DNA from: Neobacillus sp. FSL H8-0543
GTDB lineage: Bacteria > Bacillota > Bacilli > Bacillales > Cytobacillaceae
DNA: 64,000 bases
Direction: 5' to 3'
NCBI RefSeq assembly: GCF_038592905.1
Contig: NZ_CP151943.1
Span: forward strand, 3,856,501-3,920,500
Within the stretch, counting starts at the first letter, position 1; each line of letters starts with the position of its first letter. The notes beneath the pieces are model-generated. The model was not told where the DNA came from, did not search any database, and was given only the letters and a program-made list of their open reading frames with translations. This document shows, in pieces, positions 53,155 through 62,782 of the stretch. The position numbers and the translations under genes were made by a program.

Positions 53155-53499
53155 ATGTTTGTGTTTGGAAGTTTAATTATTTTAATAATTTCTATTTTAG
53201 TTATCCATAGGTTAGGAATAAAAAACCCTTTTTCAAAAGGAATTAGTATTGCTATTGCATTATCTATTTTAGCGACAATTAGTCTTGCGCAAAACTATAC
53301 ACAAAGCCTAATTCCTGAAGCCAATGATGGAATTGGTATTTCTAATAAAATGGCGTATTGGATTATCGGGGAAGACGGTTGGTCTCAAGAAATGTTTAAA
53401 AATATGTTTGAACAGTCAGTATATATTTCTTTACTTTTAATTGCTGCTTATCCAATTGTTCTAATAATTGAATCAAAATTCGACAGGAAAGCTGCATAA
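53155..53499 (+). CDS. Hypothetical membrane protein (114 aa)
   Basis: ATG 53155 lies 5 nt after GGGGGTAGG. Three hydrophobic segments: 2-19, 28-45 and 88-107, with an outer loop DGIGISNKMAYWIIGEDGWS between the second and third. No homologous family recognised. It is divergent from the small membrane protein cluster and convergent with the next gene. Confidence 0.65.
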   Translation: MFVFGSLIILIISILVIHRLGIKNPFSKGISIAIALSILATISLAQNYTQSLIPEANDGIGISNKMAYWIIGEDGWSQEMFKNMFEQSVYISLLLIAAYPIVLIIESKFDRKAA

Positions 53500-53517
53500 A
53501 ACAAACATCTTTCTCTT

Positions 53518-53838
53518 TTAGAGAGTTAATAATTCTTCTTTTGAAATAATACGCCATCCATTTGCTACAAGTTTGTCTATATAGTCATTGATACTAATTT
53601 CCTCTAATTCCATTGCAAGTGGATGCAGAGATACATAGCATTCATTAGTCTCATAATTTATGGTAACTTTTACAACCTCATAACCATTATGAAAACTTGA
53701 GTCAAATCCAGGATCATCAATGATATCTCCTTTAACAGGGCGAATCGTTGATTCAAATGTTTTCATTACTATTTCAGTTCTATAATTTTCTTTTTGTTCT
53801 TTTGTAGAGGTTAGAAAAATGATCATTTTGATTTTCAT
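53518..53838 (-). CDS. Hypothetical soluble protein (106 aa)
   Basis: ATG 53838 follows AAAGGAGATAAAG. MKIKMIIFLTSTKEQKENYRTEIV begins a mixed alpha/beta protein with IRPVKGDIIDDPGFD and a second beta strand VVKVTINYETNECYVSL. The pattern resembles small Bacillus proteins that accompany phage or immunity genes, but no family can be named. Convergent with the membrane protein before it. Confidence 0.62.
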   Translation of the reverse strand: MKIKMIIFLTSTKEQKENYRTEIVMKTFESTIRPVKGDIIDDPGFDSSFHNGYEVVKVTINYETNECYVSLHPLAMELEEISINDYIDKLVANGWRIISKEELLTL

Positions 53839-54523
53839 TACTTTATCTCCTTTAACCATGAATTTATTAAGTGTAGTATAACATTTTTATATTCTCGGTT
53901 ATTATTCAACTTTTTCGCTAGCTAGTACATTTGCCAGAAACACTGTTGGAACGATTTATCTTGAAAGAATTATGGTGAAGGAGTTTTATTCAATGCAAAA
54001 TATAAGAAACTTACTCGAAACGAAGGAACGGTGAAAGTATAGAATTATATACTTGTTAATTACAGAGGAATCTATTCCAAATTTCCTATCAAAAAAGTAA
54101 TATTGATTGAATTCCAAGTTATTAGCTGCCAATTTGGTGATTTTTTATTGAGAATTCAATTACGGTAGCCAATAGCCTCGATTGTGCTAGATAACCTTCC
54201 TATATCGAACCAATATTAATCCCAGGACCAAATGTGATTTGAGTTGAGAAATGAGAGGTAATAAACTTGCGAATGAGTCACTGATTTGCTCTGTTATTTC
54301 CTGTTTTGCACCCCACAAGTGAACCCTCATGTTTAACCATGGTTGGTTGGCCTTTTTAGAAAACAGAATTTCCTCCACTCAAGGAACGAAGGAGCTACTC
54401 TTTCGTTTTTTTGTTTTCATAACATATATTCTCACTTGGAATAGCATATTAAAAACAACCAAAAGTTACAAAAATAGAAATAATTGGTTGTTTTATAATT
54501 ATCTTTAAACGAAATTAATAAAA
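53839..54523. other. Noncoding interval before pst (685 bp)
   Basis: No convincing gene. It contains short decayed frames and the 11-bp inverted repeat AAAACAACCAA/TTGGTTGTTTT at 54452-54462 and 54484-54494, a terminator-like dyad just before the PhoP box. Confidence 0.5.
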
Positions 54524-54562
54524 TTTACAAAACCTTTACAAAAGAATCACGGAAACTTTACA
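54524..54562 (+). promoter_or_regulatory. PhoP box of the pst operon
   Basis: TTTACA words at 54524, 54535 and 54557, with a degenerate ATCACG at 54546, give four half-sites at an exact 11-bp period, the layout bound by phosphorylated PhoP in Bacillus. It lies 65-100 bp before pstS and signals induction by phosphate starvation. Confidence 0.82.
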
Positions 54563-54626
54563 TAGAGCGTTTATTCTTTATAGGGCGAACGGAAAGATCA
54601 AACGATCATTTTGGAGGTTTAAAAAT

Positions 54627-55469
54627 ATGACGTTAAAAAGAAGGACAATGCTAGGATTATCGTTACTATTCTTAATTGCCATTTTATCAGCATGTGGAAA
54701 TAGTAATAATGAAGGTGTTGAAGCATCAAATGGAGATTCAGCTACCGTTTCTGTTTCGGGATCCACCTCCGTAGGACCATTAGCTGAAAAGATTGCAGAA
54801 AAGTTTAAAGACACAAGCAATGTAAAAGTTGAAATAAATCAAATTGGATCTTCTGCAGGAATAACCAACGCCATAAGCGGAGTATCAGAAATCGGAATGT
54901 CCTCTCGTGATTTGAAAGAGGAAGAAAAAGCAAGTGGGCTAGTTGAGACTATTATTGCGTATGATGGAATTGTTGTCGTGACACACCCTAGCAACAAAGT
55001 GAAAAACCTAACGATGGATCAAGTGAAGTCCGTTTTTACTGGTGAGGTTACCAATTGGAAAGAGCTGGGTGGCGATGACCTGGAAATCGTCGTTGTTTCC
55101 AGAGAAGATGGCTCTGGATCACGAGATGCGTTTCAAGAAATAGTAGGGTATTCTTCGGGTGAATTAGTAAGAAGTTCAATCATTGCGAGTGGGAACGGAA
55201 ATATTAAAACGACGGTCGCAACGAATAAACACGCGGTAGGTTTTATATCATTTGAATATATTGATTCCTCTATATCAACTGTTGACATAAATGGAATGGA
55301 GGCTACAGCGGAGAATGTTTTGCAGCAAAAATATAGCCTTTCACGTCCATTTTTATTTGTACACAAAGAGGGCCAACTTTCCGATGCTGGAAAGCAGTTT
55401 ATCGACTATATTTTGAGCCCTGATGGACAAGAAATTGTTGCTGAAACAGGAGCCATACCAATTAAATAA
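54627..55469 (+). CDS. pstS: Phosphate ABC transporter substrate-binding lipoprotein PstS
   Basis: A 280-aa lipoprotein behind TTTGGAGGT with lipobox LSAC (Cys23). Phosphate-site motifs are SGSTSVGPLAEK, QIGSSAGI, and SREDGSGSRDAF. It captures phosphate outside the cell for PstCAB. PhoP-box control is indicated upstream. First gene of pstS-pstC-pstA-pstB-phoU. Confidence 0.96.
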   Translation: MTLKRRTMLGLSLLFLIAILSACGNSNNEGVEASNGDSATVSVSGSTSVGPLAEKIAEKFKDTSNVKVEINQIGSSAGITNAISGVSEIGMSSRDLKEEEKASGLVETIIAYDGIVVVTHPSNKVKNLTMDQVKSVFTGEVTNWKELGGDDLEIVVVSREDGSGSRDAFQEIVGYSSGELVRSSIIASGNGNIKTTVATNKHAVGFISFEYIDSSISTVDINGMEATAENVLQQKYSLSRPFLFVHKEGQLSDAGKQFIDYILSPDGQEIVAETGAIPIK

Positions 55470-55509
55470 TAGTGCAAAAAGCGAAAAAGAGATGCATGGA
55501 GGAATGTGT

Positions 55510-56409
55510 ATGCCACGGCAGCCTATGGAGAGAGAGAATTCAAATCAGAGAAAGTACTTGTTAGAGAAGCTGTCATCTAGATTATTTCTGTTTTGTGCGC
55601 TTCTTTCTGTTATCAGTTTATTATTAATCGTTGGATTTGTATTTTATAAGGGAGCACTCCCGTTTGTAGTAGATGGCTATAGCTTTTTTGACTTTCTTTT
55701 TGGAGTCGATTGGGTTCCTAGTGAAGATAAATTTGGAATATTGCCAATGATTGTCGCATCCATTTATGCAACAATTGGCGCATTGGTGATTGGTGTGCCG
55801 ATTGGCTTATTTACAGCTATCTTCTTAGCTGAAATTGCACCAAAAAAAGTAGCAAGATTGATTTCTCCAGCAGTACAGCTGTTGGCGGGGATTCCCTCCG
55901 TTTTATATGGTGTATTTGGACTGGCACTTATCGTCCCTTTTTTACAAAATCAATTAAACCTTGCAAAAGGACAAAGCTTGATTGCTGTTATCCTTGTTTT
56001 AGCTATCATGATGCTTCCAACTATTGTGACCGTTGCTGAAACAGCTATACGTGCCGTCCCAAAAACATACCGTGAAGGCTCATTGGCACTAGGTGCATCT
56101 GAAATCGAGACCATCTTTAAGGTTGTTGTCCCAGCTGCTAAGTCAGGGATCATGGCAGCTATCGTTTTAGGCTTAGGCAGAGCGATCGGTGAAACGATGG
56201 CTGTTATTTTAGTAGCTGGTAATAGTCTTATACTGCCAACAAGCCTTACAGATAGTGTCCGTCCGTTAACGACTAATATTGCATTAGAGATGGGTTATGC
56301 ATTTGGTACACACCAGGATATGTTGTTTGCAACTGGAATTGTTTTATTCTCGTTTATTTTAATCTTAAATTTTGTTTTAGCAAAAATCAGTGGGAAGGGT
56401 GGTAAGTAA
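55510..56409 (+). CDS. pstC: Phosphate ABC transporter permease PstC
   Basis: A 299-aa permease; ATG 55510 follows GGAGGAATG, whereas the longer frame overlaps pstS without a site. Six helices; the coupling loop EGSLALGASEIETIFKVVVPAA near residue 195 contacts PstB. Its stop lies one base before the pstA start. Confidence 0.94.
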   Translation: MPRQPMERENSNQRKYLLEKLSSRLFLFCALLSVISLLLIVGFVFYKGALPFVVDGYSFFDFLFGVDWVPSEDKFGILPMIVASIYATIGALVIGVPIGLFTAIFLAEIAPKKVARLISPAVQLLAGIPSVLYGVFGLALIVPFLQNQLNLAKGQSLIAVILVLAIMMLPTIVTVAETAIRAVPKTYREGSLALGASEIETIFKVVVPAAKSGIMAAIVLGLGRAIGETMAVILVAGNSLILPTSLTDSVRPLTTNIALEMGYAFGTHQDMLFATGIVLFSFILILNFVLAKISGKGGK

Positions 56410-56410
56410 G

Positions 56411-57235
56411 TTGAGAAAGCTTAAAAATAATTTGTTCCGTGGATTTCTTTGGGGATCTGCTTTCTTGACAGTAGCCATACTTGTCATGATTGTTGGCTAT
56501 ATCTTTATGAAGGGTTATCGTTTGATCGATTTTAATTTTATTTTTGGAGACTATTCACCTACTGGCGGTGGTGGAATTTGGCCGATGGTTATCACGACTC
56601 TTTATACGATTGTCATCTCATTAGTCATCGCAACTCCAATTGGGATTTTTGCAGCTGTCTATTTGCAGGAGTATGCAAAACAAGGTCGCTTGGTAAATAT
56701 CATTCGTTTTGCAACGGAAAGCTTAACAGGGATTCCGTCGATTATTTATGGATTATTTGGGGCAGTATTCTTTGTAACAACCTTAAAAATGGGTATGTCA
56801 ATCATAGCTGCTTCCTTAACCTTAACCATCATCGTATTACCTGTCATTATCCGAACAACAGAAGAATCGCTAAAAACAGTTCCCCACTCCTATCGGGAGG
56901 GGTCACTAGCATTGGGAACAACAAAGCTGCAAACTTTATACAAGGTCATTTTACCAAGTGCCATGCCTGGTATCTTATCTGGAATTATCCTCTCGATTGG
57001 AAGAATTGTGGGTGAGTCCGCTGCAATTTTTTTAACCGCTGGAACAGTTGCTGCTATGCCTTCAAGTATCTTCTCGTCGGCACGAACATTAACGGTTCAT
57101 TCCTTTTTAGTTACACAGGAGTCAGGTGATATTGAATTAGCTTCGGCTGTTGGAATTGTCTTAATCGTGATTATTCTAGTGTTGAATCTATCGGCAACGT
57201 TTATCTCGAAGAAATTAAATAAAGCTGATTACTAA
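56411..57235 (+). CDS. pstA: Phosphate ABC transporter permease PstA
   Basis: A 274-aa permease starting TTG 56411, just after the pstC stop with AAGGGTGGTAAG as ribosome site. The coupling loop EGSLALGTTKLQTLYKVILPSA near 165 mirrors that in PstC. TGGGGIWPMVITTLYTIVIS is typical for PstA. Translation is likely coupled to pstC. Confidence 0.94.
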   Translation: MRKLKNNLFRGFLWGSAFLTVAILVMIVGYIFMKGYRLIDFNFIFGDYSPTGGGGIWPMVITTLYTIVISLVIATPIGIFAAVYLQEYAKQGRLVNIIRFATESLTGIPSIIYGLFGAVFFVTTLKMGMSIIAASLTLTIIVLPVIIRTTEESLKTVPHSYREGSLALGTTKLQTLYKVILPSAMPGILSGIILSIGRIVGESAAIFLTAGTVAAMPSSIFSSARTLTVHSFLVTQESGDIELASAVGIVLIVIILVLNLSATFISKKLNKADY

Positions 57236-57249
57236 AATGAGGTGTTGAC

Positions 57250-58059
57250 ATGAGCGCAGGGATTAAAGTAAGGATGAATGATTCAACGATGTTGAAGCAA
57301 ACAAATAAAGAAGTTAAGATCAATGTTCGGAATCTTGATTTGTTTTATGGGGAAAAACAGGCACTTCACTCTATTTCACTTGATATACATGAAAATGAGG
57401 TAACAGCGCTAATTGGCCCTTCTGGATGTGGTAAATCCACTTTCTTACGTACATTAAACCGGATGAATGATTTGATTGATGGCGTAAAAATTACTGGCAA
57501 TATTAAGATTGATCATGAGGATATCTACAAAACCACTGATGTGATAAAATTAAGAACCAAAGTTGGGATGGTTTTTCAAAAGGCAAATCTTTTCCCTATG
57601 AGTATTTATGATAATGTAGCATATGGACCAAGGATGCAAGGAATAAACAATAAAAAAGAGCTAAATGAAATTGTTGAAAGTAGCTTACGTGGTGCGGCAA
57701 TCTGGGATGAAGTCAAGGATCGTCTGAAAACATCGGCGCTTGGGCTATCTGGCGGTCAGCAGCAACGTGTGTGTATCGCACGTGCCATCGCAATGAAACC
57801 AGATATTATTCTAATGGATGAGCCTACTTCTGCATTGGACCCTATCTCTACTTTAAAAGTGGAAGAACTGATTGCAAACATGAAGAAGGATTATACCATT
57901 GTCATTGTTACCCATAATATGCAGCAAGCAGCAAGAATCTCAGATAAAACAGCATTTTTCCTAAGTGGGGAAGTTGTCGAATATGATGAAACAAATAAAA
58001 TCTTTTCAATGCCAAGTGATCAGAGAACGGAAGATTATATTACTGGCAGGTTCGGTTAA
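57250..58059 (+). CDS. pstB: Phosphate ABC transporter ATPase PstB
   Basis: A 269-aa ATPase: GPSGCGKST (Walker A, near 57), [21 protein letters not shown] (Q-loop), [14 protein letters not shown] (signature), [12 protein letters not shown] (Walker B) and [12 protein letters not shown] (switch). Behind GAGGTGTTG. Energises PstCA uptake and takes part in signalling of phosphate status through PhoU. Confidence 0.96.
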   Translation: MSAGIKVRMNDSTMLKQTNKEVKINVRNLDLFYGEKQALHSISLDIHENEVTALIGPSGCGKSTFLRTLNRMNDLIDGVKITGNIKIDHEDIYKTTDVIKLRTKVGMVFQKANLFPMSIYDNVAYGPRMQGINNKKELNEIVESSLRGAAIWDEVKDRLKTSALGLSGGQQQRVCIARAIAMKPDIILMDEPTSALDPISTLKVEELIANMKKDYTIVIVTHNMQQAARISDKTAFFLSGEVVEYDETNKIFSMPSDQRTEDYITGRFG

Positions 58060-58075
58060 TTTAGGAGGGGAATAT

Positions 58076-58735
58076 ATGGTCGTTCGTGAAAACTTTGATA
58101 ATAATTTACAGGAACTACAAGTAAAAATGAAAACAATGTCCGACTTGGCTATTTCATCACTTGAAAAGGCATTTGAAGCCTTTAAAACAAGAGATATAGA
58201 ATTAGCATTAAAAGTGATTGAAGAAGATGAGGTCGTGGATGATCTTGAAATCGAAATTAATCATTTTATTATATGGCTTTTGGCGAAGGAGCAACCTGTC
58301 GCTACAGACTTACGCAGAATCATCGGATCTTTAAAAATCAGTTCGGAAATTGAGCGAATTGCAGATTTCGGAGTTAATATTGCAAAATCGACTATCAAAA
58401 TCGGGAATTCCGATTCATTCGTGAATATCACGAATCTTGAGAAAATGAAGGATATCTCAATTACGATGCTTCAAAAGGGATTACATTCTTTTTTAAATGG
58501 GGATATCAAGCTTGCCAAAGAAGTTGGCCAATTGGATGACGAGGTTGATAAAAATAGCCGCGAGGCCTATAAAACAATCACGAGTTATTTAAAAGAGCAC
58601 CCCGAGGAAACAGACCAATTGGTACAATTAATATTGATTAATCGCTATCTTGAACGAACAGCTGACCATATTACAAATATTGCAGAAAGTGCAGCTTATT
58701 TAATAAAAGGTCAAATGTATGATTTGAATACGTAA
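58076..58735 (+). CDS. phoU: Phosphate transport system regulator PhoU
   Basis: A 219-aa helical protein of two PhoU repeats; ATG 58076 follows TTAGGAGGGG, and the 37-codon extension inside pstB is rejected. Metal-binding E-x-x-x-D motifs appear in each repeat (EIERIADFGVNIAK, YLERTADHITNIAE). It links PstB to the PhoPR two-component system and limits phosphate uptake. B. subtilis itself lacks phoU next to pst, so this arrangement differs from that reference. Confidence 0.94.
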   Translation: MVVRENFDNNLQELQVKMKTMSDLAISSLEKAFEAFKTRDIELALKVIEEDEVVDDLEIEINHFIIWLLAKEQPVATDLRRIIGSLKISSEIERIADFGVNIAKSTIKIGNSDSFVNITNLEKMKDISITMLQKGLHSFLNGDIKLAKEVGQLDDEVDKNSREAYKTITSYLKEHPEETDQLVQLILINRYLERTADHITNIAESAAYLIKGQMYDLNT

Positions 58736-58743
58736 TATGGTAA

Positions 58744-58803
58744 TAATCCCTCTAAAGTGGACAGGTGAAAAATTTAACTTGTCTATCTTAGGGGGATTTT
58801 TTG
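58744..58803 (+). terminator. Terminator of the pst-phoU operon
   Basis: AATCCCTCTAA pairs with TTAGGGGGATT, with inner GGACAGGT/AACTTGTC pairing, followed by TTTTT. Confidence 0.85.
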
Positions 58804-58826
58804 TGTTTAGAAGGTGCTTGTCACTT

Positions 58827-59580
58827 AACTAAGAGGAGTTCAAAGTGACCGAACTCCGGAAAAGGCAGGCGGAGCGGTAACTAAGAGGAGTTCAAAGTGA
58901 CCGAACTCAGGCGACAGAAGCGAAAGCGGTAACTAAGAGGGGTTCATAATGACCGAACTCCGGTGACAGAAGCGAAAGCGGTAACTAAGAGGAGTTTATA
59001 GTGACCGAACTCCGGAAAAGGCAGGTGGAGCGGTAACTAAGAGGGGTTCATAGTGACCGAACTCCGGCGACAGAAGCGAAAGCGGTAACTAAGAGGGGTT
59101 TATAGTGACCGAACTCCGGTGACAGAAGCGAAAGCGGTAACTAAGAGGGGTTCAAAGTGACCGAACTCCGGCGACAGAAGCGAAAGCGGTAACTAAGAGG
59201 GGTTCAAAGTGACCGAACTCTGGTGACAGAAGCGAAAGCGGTAACTAAGAGGGGTTTATAGTGACCGAACTCCGGAAAAGGCAGGCGGAGCGGTAACTAA
59301 GAGGAGTTTATAGTGACCGAACTCCGGAAAAGGCAGGTGGAGCGGTAACTAAGAGGGGTTCAAAGTGACCGAACTCTGGTGACAGAAGCGAAAGCGGTAA
59401 CTAAGAGGAGTTTATAGTGACCGAACTCAGGCGACAGAAGCGAAAGCGGTAACTAAGAGGGGTTCAAAGTGACCGAACTCCGGAAAAGGCAGGCGGAGCG
59501 GTAACTAAGAGGAGTTCAAAGTGACCGAACTCCGGTGACAGAAGCGAAAGCGGTAACTAAGAGGGGTTTATAGTGTCCGA
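58827..59580 (+). repeat. Tandem array of a 52-bp unit, 14 full copies plus a partial
   Basis: Units start at 58827 and then every 52 bp to 59503, with a truncated 15th at 59555; no indels. Each unit contains AACTAAGAGGRGTTY, AGTGACCGAACTC and one of two right halves: CGGAAAAGGCAGGYGGAGCGGT or CGGYGACAGAAGCGAAAGCGGT. Arms GAGTTC/GAACTC flank a 9-nt loop. A period not divisible by three and TAA/TAG in each unit exclude coding. No spacers, so not CRISPR. Confidence 0.95.
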
Positions 59581-59651
59581 AGGAAGAATAGCAATTTTTC
59601 AAGAGACGAAAAAGGTAAATAGTATACAGAAAACTATTGAGGTGATAGAAT

Positions 59652-59673
59652 ATTAATTGAATATTCAATTAAT
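59652..59673. promoter_or_regulatory. 22-bp perfect palindrome before trpB
   Basis: The sequence is perfectly symmetric about 59662/59663, with arms ATTAATTGAAT. It lies between a GAGGTGAT site (59639) and the chosen trpB start, so it could be an operator or an mRNA hairpin controlling initiation. Confidence 0.55.
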
Positions 59674-59704
59674 GAAAAATGGTTTAGAAGGAGTCGAGCT
59701 GAGT

Positions 59705-60868
59705 ATGGAAAAAGTGAGTGTAGAGAGCAGAGGGTATTTTGGTGAATTTGGGGGAAGTTTTATCCCTGATGAGCTTCAAAAGGTAATGAACGAATTGGAA
59801 GAACAATTCTTAAGGTACAAGGACGATCCTGAATTCATTGATGAATTCAAATACTATCTCAAAGAATATGTCGGTCGTGAAAATCCACTAACCTTTGCTG
59901 CAAATTTAACAAAGCAACTTGGCGGTGCGAAGATCTATTTAAAAAGAGAAGATTTAAATCATACCGGCGCACATAAAATAAATAATGCGATTGGACAAAT
60001 TTTATTGGCAAAGCGAATGGGCATCACCCGTATTATCGCGGAAACAGGCGCAGGTCAGCATGGTGTTGCTACGGCTACTGCCTGTGCGATGTTCGGGATG
60101 GAATGTATTATTTATATGGGGAAGCTTGATACCGAACGTCAGGCTCTTAACGTTTTTAGAATGGAATTGTTAGGGGCAAAGGTCATTCCTGTGGAAAAAG
60201 GCCAAGGAAGATTGAAGGATGCTGTCGATGAAGCATTGGGTGATTTGGTTCAAAACTATCAAAATACCTTCTATTTATTAGGTTCAGCTGTCGGTCCTCA
60301 CCCTTATCCAACTATGGTTAAACACTTTCAAGCAATTATTAGTGAAGAGTCCAAGCGTCAGATTCTTGAAAAAGAAGGAAAGCTACCAACTGCCGTCATT
60401 GCCTGTACAGGTGGAGGAAGTAATGCCATCGGAGCGTTTGCACATTATATTGAGGAGAAAAATGTTCGCTTGATTGGTGTTGAACCGAAAGAAGCGGCCA
60501 CCTTAACAGAAGGAGTTCCAGCCGTCATCCATGGCTTTAAATGTTTAACACTACTCGATGGAAAGGGAGAACCGCAGCCAACCTATTCAATCGCTGCTGG
60601 CTTAGATTACCCAGGGGTCGGTCCAGAGCATAGCTACCTGAAAACCAGTGGAAGAGCTGAGTATGTAACCGTAACTGGACAAGAGGCGTTAGAAGCATTT
60701 CAAGTACTGAGTAAAACAGAAGGTATTATTCCCGCCCTGGAAAGTTCGCATGCGGTTGCCTATGCTTTGAAACTTGCAAAGGAATTACCGCAAGATGATG
60801 TGTTGATGGTTAACCTATCAGGTCGTGGTGATAAAGATGTAGAGCAAGTGTTTAATATGTTGAAATAA
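59705..60868 (+). CDS. trpB: Tryptophan synthase beta chain, orphan copy
   Basis: A 387-aa TrpB: YFGEFGGSFIPDEL, the PLP-Lys motif LNHTGAHKINNAIGQ, AETGAGQHGVATA, ACTGGGSNAIGAF (phosphate loop) and LSGRGDKDV. It makes tryptophan from indole and serine by PLP chemistry. No trpA or other trp gene is beside it, so it may salvage indole alone. ATG 59705 lies 11 nt after AAGGAG; TTG 59657 behind GAGGTGAT is a possible longer start with 16 extra residues. A terminator follows. Confidence 0.93.
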   Translation: MEKVSVESRGYFGEFGGSFIPDELQKVMNELEEQFLRYKDDPEFIDEFKYYLKEYVGRENPLTFAANLTKQLGGAKIYLKREDLNHTGAHKINNAIGQILLAKRMGITRIIAETGAGQHGVATATACAMFGMECIIYMGKLDTERQALNVFRMELLGAKVIPVEKGQGRLKDAVDEALGDLVQNYQNTFYLLGSAVGPHPYPTMVKHFQAIISEESKRQILEKEGKLPTAVIACTGGGSNAIGAFAHYIEEKNVRLIGVEPKEAATLTEGVPAVIHGFKCLTLLDGKGEPQPTYSIAAGLDYPGVGPEHSYLKTSGRAEYVTVTGQEALEAFQVLSKTEGIIPALESSHAVAYALKLAKELPQDDVLMVNLSGRGDKDVEQVFNMLK

Positions 60869-60885
60869 CGGATAAATGGTTCGAA

Positions 60886-60914
60886 GGATGAGTCGACAAA
60901 GACTCGTCCTTTTA
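60886..60914 (+). terminator. Terminator of trpB
   Basis: GGATGAGTC pairs with GACTCGTCC, followed by TTTTATT. Confidence 0.85.
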
Positions 60915-61352
60915 TTAATTAAATAAAATATTTTCTAATGTCTGTTCATGATCTTTATCTAAAGTACCATACCCTTCTTTTTCATTGTTGCTAATAATTG
61001 TTGCCTTACCTTTACTTTGATTGAACCAAATCTGGTATTCAAATAATCTTTCAGGCATATTCTTGTCATACATAAAAAATAAGGTTGCCTTTACATCTTC
61101 TTTTCTAGCCATTTTGGGTTCTACATTAGTTTTCCAACTAATTTGTTTAAATGTTTTTCTTAACAAATCTATCGTTTTCTCATCAGTAATCATTAGAGAT
61201 TCTTCATATGTTTCGTCTGACTTAACCACTTCAACATCTACTCTGTTAAGTTGATTAAAATTAAATTCATTCGGAGCTTTTTTTGTACAGCCTATTATTA
61301 AGGCAGCGAAAATCATACTGATGATAAGGTAAATCTTCGTTTTATTTGGCAA
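60915..61352 (-). CDS. Hypothetical lipoprotein (145 aa)
   Basis: TTG 61352 lies 8 nt behind TTGGAG. Signal helix residues 6-20 with lipobox LIIGC (Cys22), then a 120-residue outer domain with ESLMITDEKTIDLLRKTFKQISWK and beta strands around TLFFMYDKNM and EYQIWFNQSKGKATII. This agrees with small Bacillus lipoproteins of the same general build; no function known. Convergent with trpB. Confidence 0.75.
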   Translation of the reverse strand: MPNKTKIYLIISMIFAALIIGCTKKAPNEFNFNQLNRVDVEVVKSDETYEESLMITDEKTIDLLRKTFKQISWKTNVEPKMARKEDVKATLFFMYDKNMPERLFEYQIWFNQSKGKATIISNNEKEGYGTLDKDHEQTLENILFN

Positions 61353-61514
61353 AAAATCAACTCCAATTATCTAATTCATTATTTAATTATACAACACTTC
61401 CAATCAAATCCTTATCCTCCACAAAGAACTATTTGTTTAACCTATAAAAGACATGCTCATAAATGGGTAACTAACGTATCTTGTTGATAACCACCTATTT
61501 AGGAGTGATGTGTT

Positions 61515-61904
61515 TTGTACTACTATAATAGTCCGTATTTGAACCACTTTGTTAACGATTATAACTATGGTACGCAATATCTATATCCAACCAATGGCAG
61601 TCCAAACTGGAATAGAAATAATCGTTCTGTAACTAGGGTTAAATCTTATTCCAAAGAGGAAGCAGCAGCAATCGCTTTACTTTTAGGCATTGATTTTAAT
61701 AAAAGCAAGTTTAATTTAGATGAGTTTTGGATGGGAGTAAATACAGAGCTTGAACATGGAAAAATATCCAGCCAAACGAATGTTACAGGCGATGACCCTA
61801 TTATTACGGGGAAAATTGCACTGGCCCATCTTAATGAATTTCCTGATTATTACAAAAGATTAAAGGTACTTGAGGAAGAAGCAAAAGCCTATTGGAACAA
61901 ATGA
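61515..61904 (+). CDS. DUF5661 family protein
   Basis: A 129-aa protein starting TTG 61515 behind TAGGAGTGATG. A Tyr/Asn-rich N-terminus of about 35 residues, then the DUF5661 domain: SKEEAAAIALLLGIDFNKSKFNLDEFWMGVNTELEHG and ITGKIALAHLNEFPDYYKRLKVLEEEA. The family is small, soluble and of unknown role, also found in phages and spore-formers. The N-terminal tail recalls coat-associated peptides. Confidence 0.82.
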   Translation: MYYYNSPYLNHFVNDYNYGTQYLYPTNGSPNWNRNNRSVTRVKSYSKEEAAAIALLLGIDFNKSKFNLDEFWMGVNTELEHGKISSQTNVTGDDPIITGKIALAHLNEFPDYYKRLKVLEEEAKAYWNK

Positions 61905-62497
61905 TTTAAATGAATAGCTTAAGCGCAAGTTTGCAAAAAATTGCACATAACGGGGTGTAATAGCATGTTAAAGCAACGGACCAGAGAGAGTGCTTTTTAG
62001 AATGGGCTGGCGGATATTTCATCATATAGGTGGAGTGCCAAAAGCATTTCGATTAGATAATAGAATAGGTGAAATTGTCACTCTTGATAGGCATCATGAA
62101 ATGAATATCAAGTCGGGCAAGGGGTCAACAAAGAAATTTAACCACACCAGCAAAGCCATACACCTATTGAACAACGGAGCTCTCATTGATATTATTCAAT
62201 TTTAACTAGGCCACGAAAAAGCGAGACCACAAGGATTTATGCTCAGTTAAGTGTTAGCCGTAGAAGAGAATTTATAGATCTATTTTAAAAATGTAGTGAA
62301 AAAGGGCTTCCTTTTTCACCATTGCACCCTTGGGCTTAAAGTACAAAGCTTCACAAAGATTCATTTGGAGACCTTACTGTTTCGTTTGAACTAATAATAT
62401 AATTTTATCTTTTTTCAAATTATAATTTGTTCAACCCTTTGACCAATTCTGCATGCTGATAGTTAAGGCTCCATAAAAAGGTATGCACTTTGTAGCA
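61905..62497. other. Decayed noncoding interval
   Basis: No gene with a good start is seen. A 71-codon frame at 61990-62205 (GGVPKAFRLDN) may be a remnant of an integrase-like or other protein, but it has no ribosome site. The rest shows only AT-rich sequence with scattered stops. Confidence 0.4.
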
Positions 62498-62656
62498 ATG
62501 TATAGGGCGACAACAATAGGTGGGATTATTTTAATAATTTCGTTTTTCATGAAGAAATTATTGTACTAAATCCTTGCTATAATTGTATTTGGTATTGGTT
62601 TACCCTTTGTATATTTTAGATATGTACAACAAACTCCTGGTGGATATGGGATTTGA
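62498..62656 (+). pseudogene. Remnant of a small membrane protein, interrupted by TAA
   Basis: ATG 62498 opens MYRATTIGGIILIISFFMKKLLY, a hydrophobic helix; TAA at 62567 interrupts; the same frame resumes ILAIIVFGIGLPFVYFRYV and ends GGYGI at TGA 62654. Together it would be a 52-residue two-helix peptide. There is no convincing ribosome site, and the stop suggests decay. Confidence 0.4.
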
Positions 62657-62782
62657 AAGTTCTGCGGTATTTTTTGTAAATAACAAGAACGCTGCTTTAC
62701 TAATGTGAACTGTAGCCAAATTCCAGTTTAATTTAGGAGTTTGGCTTTTAAAAATGTCTTTTGAAAAAACTTTCAAAATAAC

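Noticed and set aside
54187..54378. 63-codon minus-strand frame before pst
   Set aside because: No recognisable family; its GTG start lies inside its only GGAGG-like sequence.
58827..59580. CRISPR array
   Set aside because: Units are contiguous without unique spacers, and no cas genes are in the window.
61990..62205. 71-codon frame with GGVPKAFRLDN as a transposase gene
   Set aside because: Weak similarity over a few residues only, no ribosome site, no inverted repeats.
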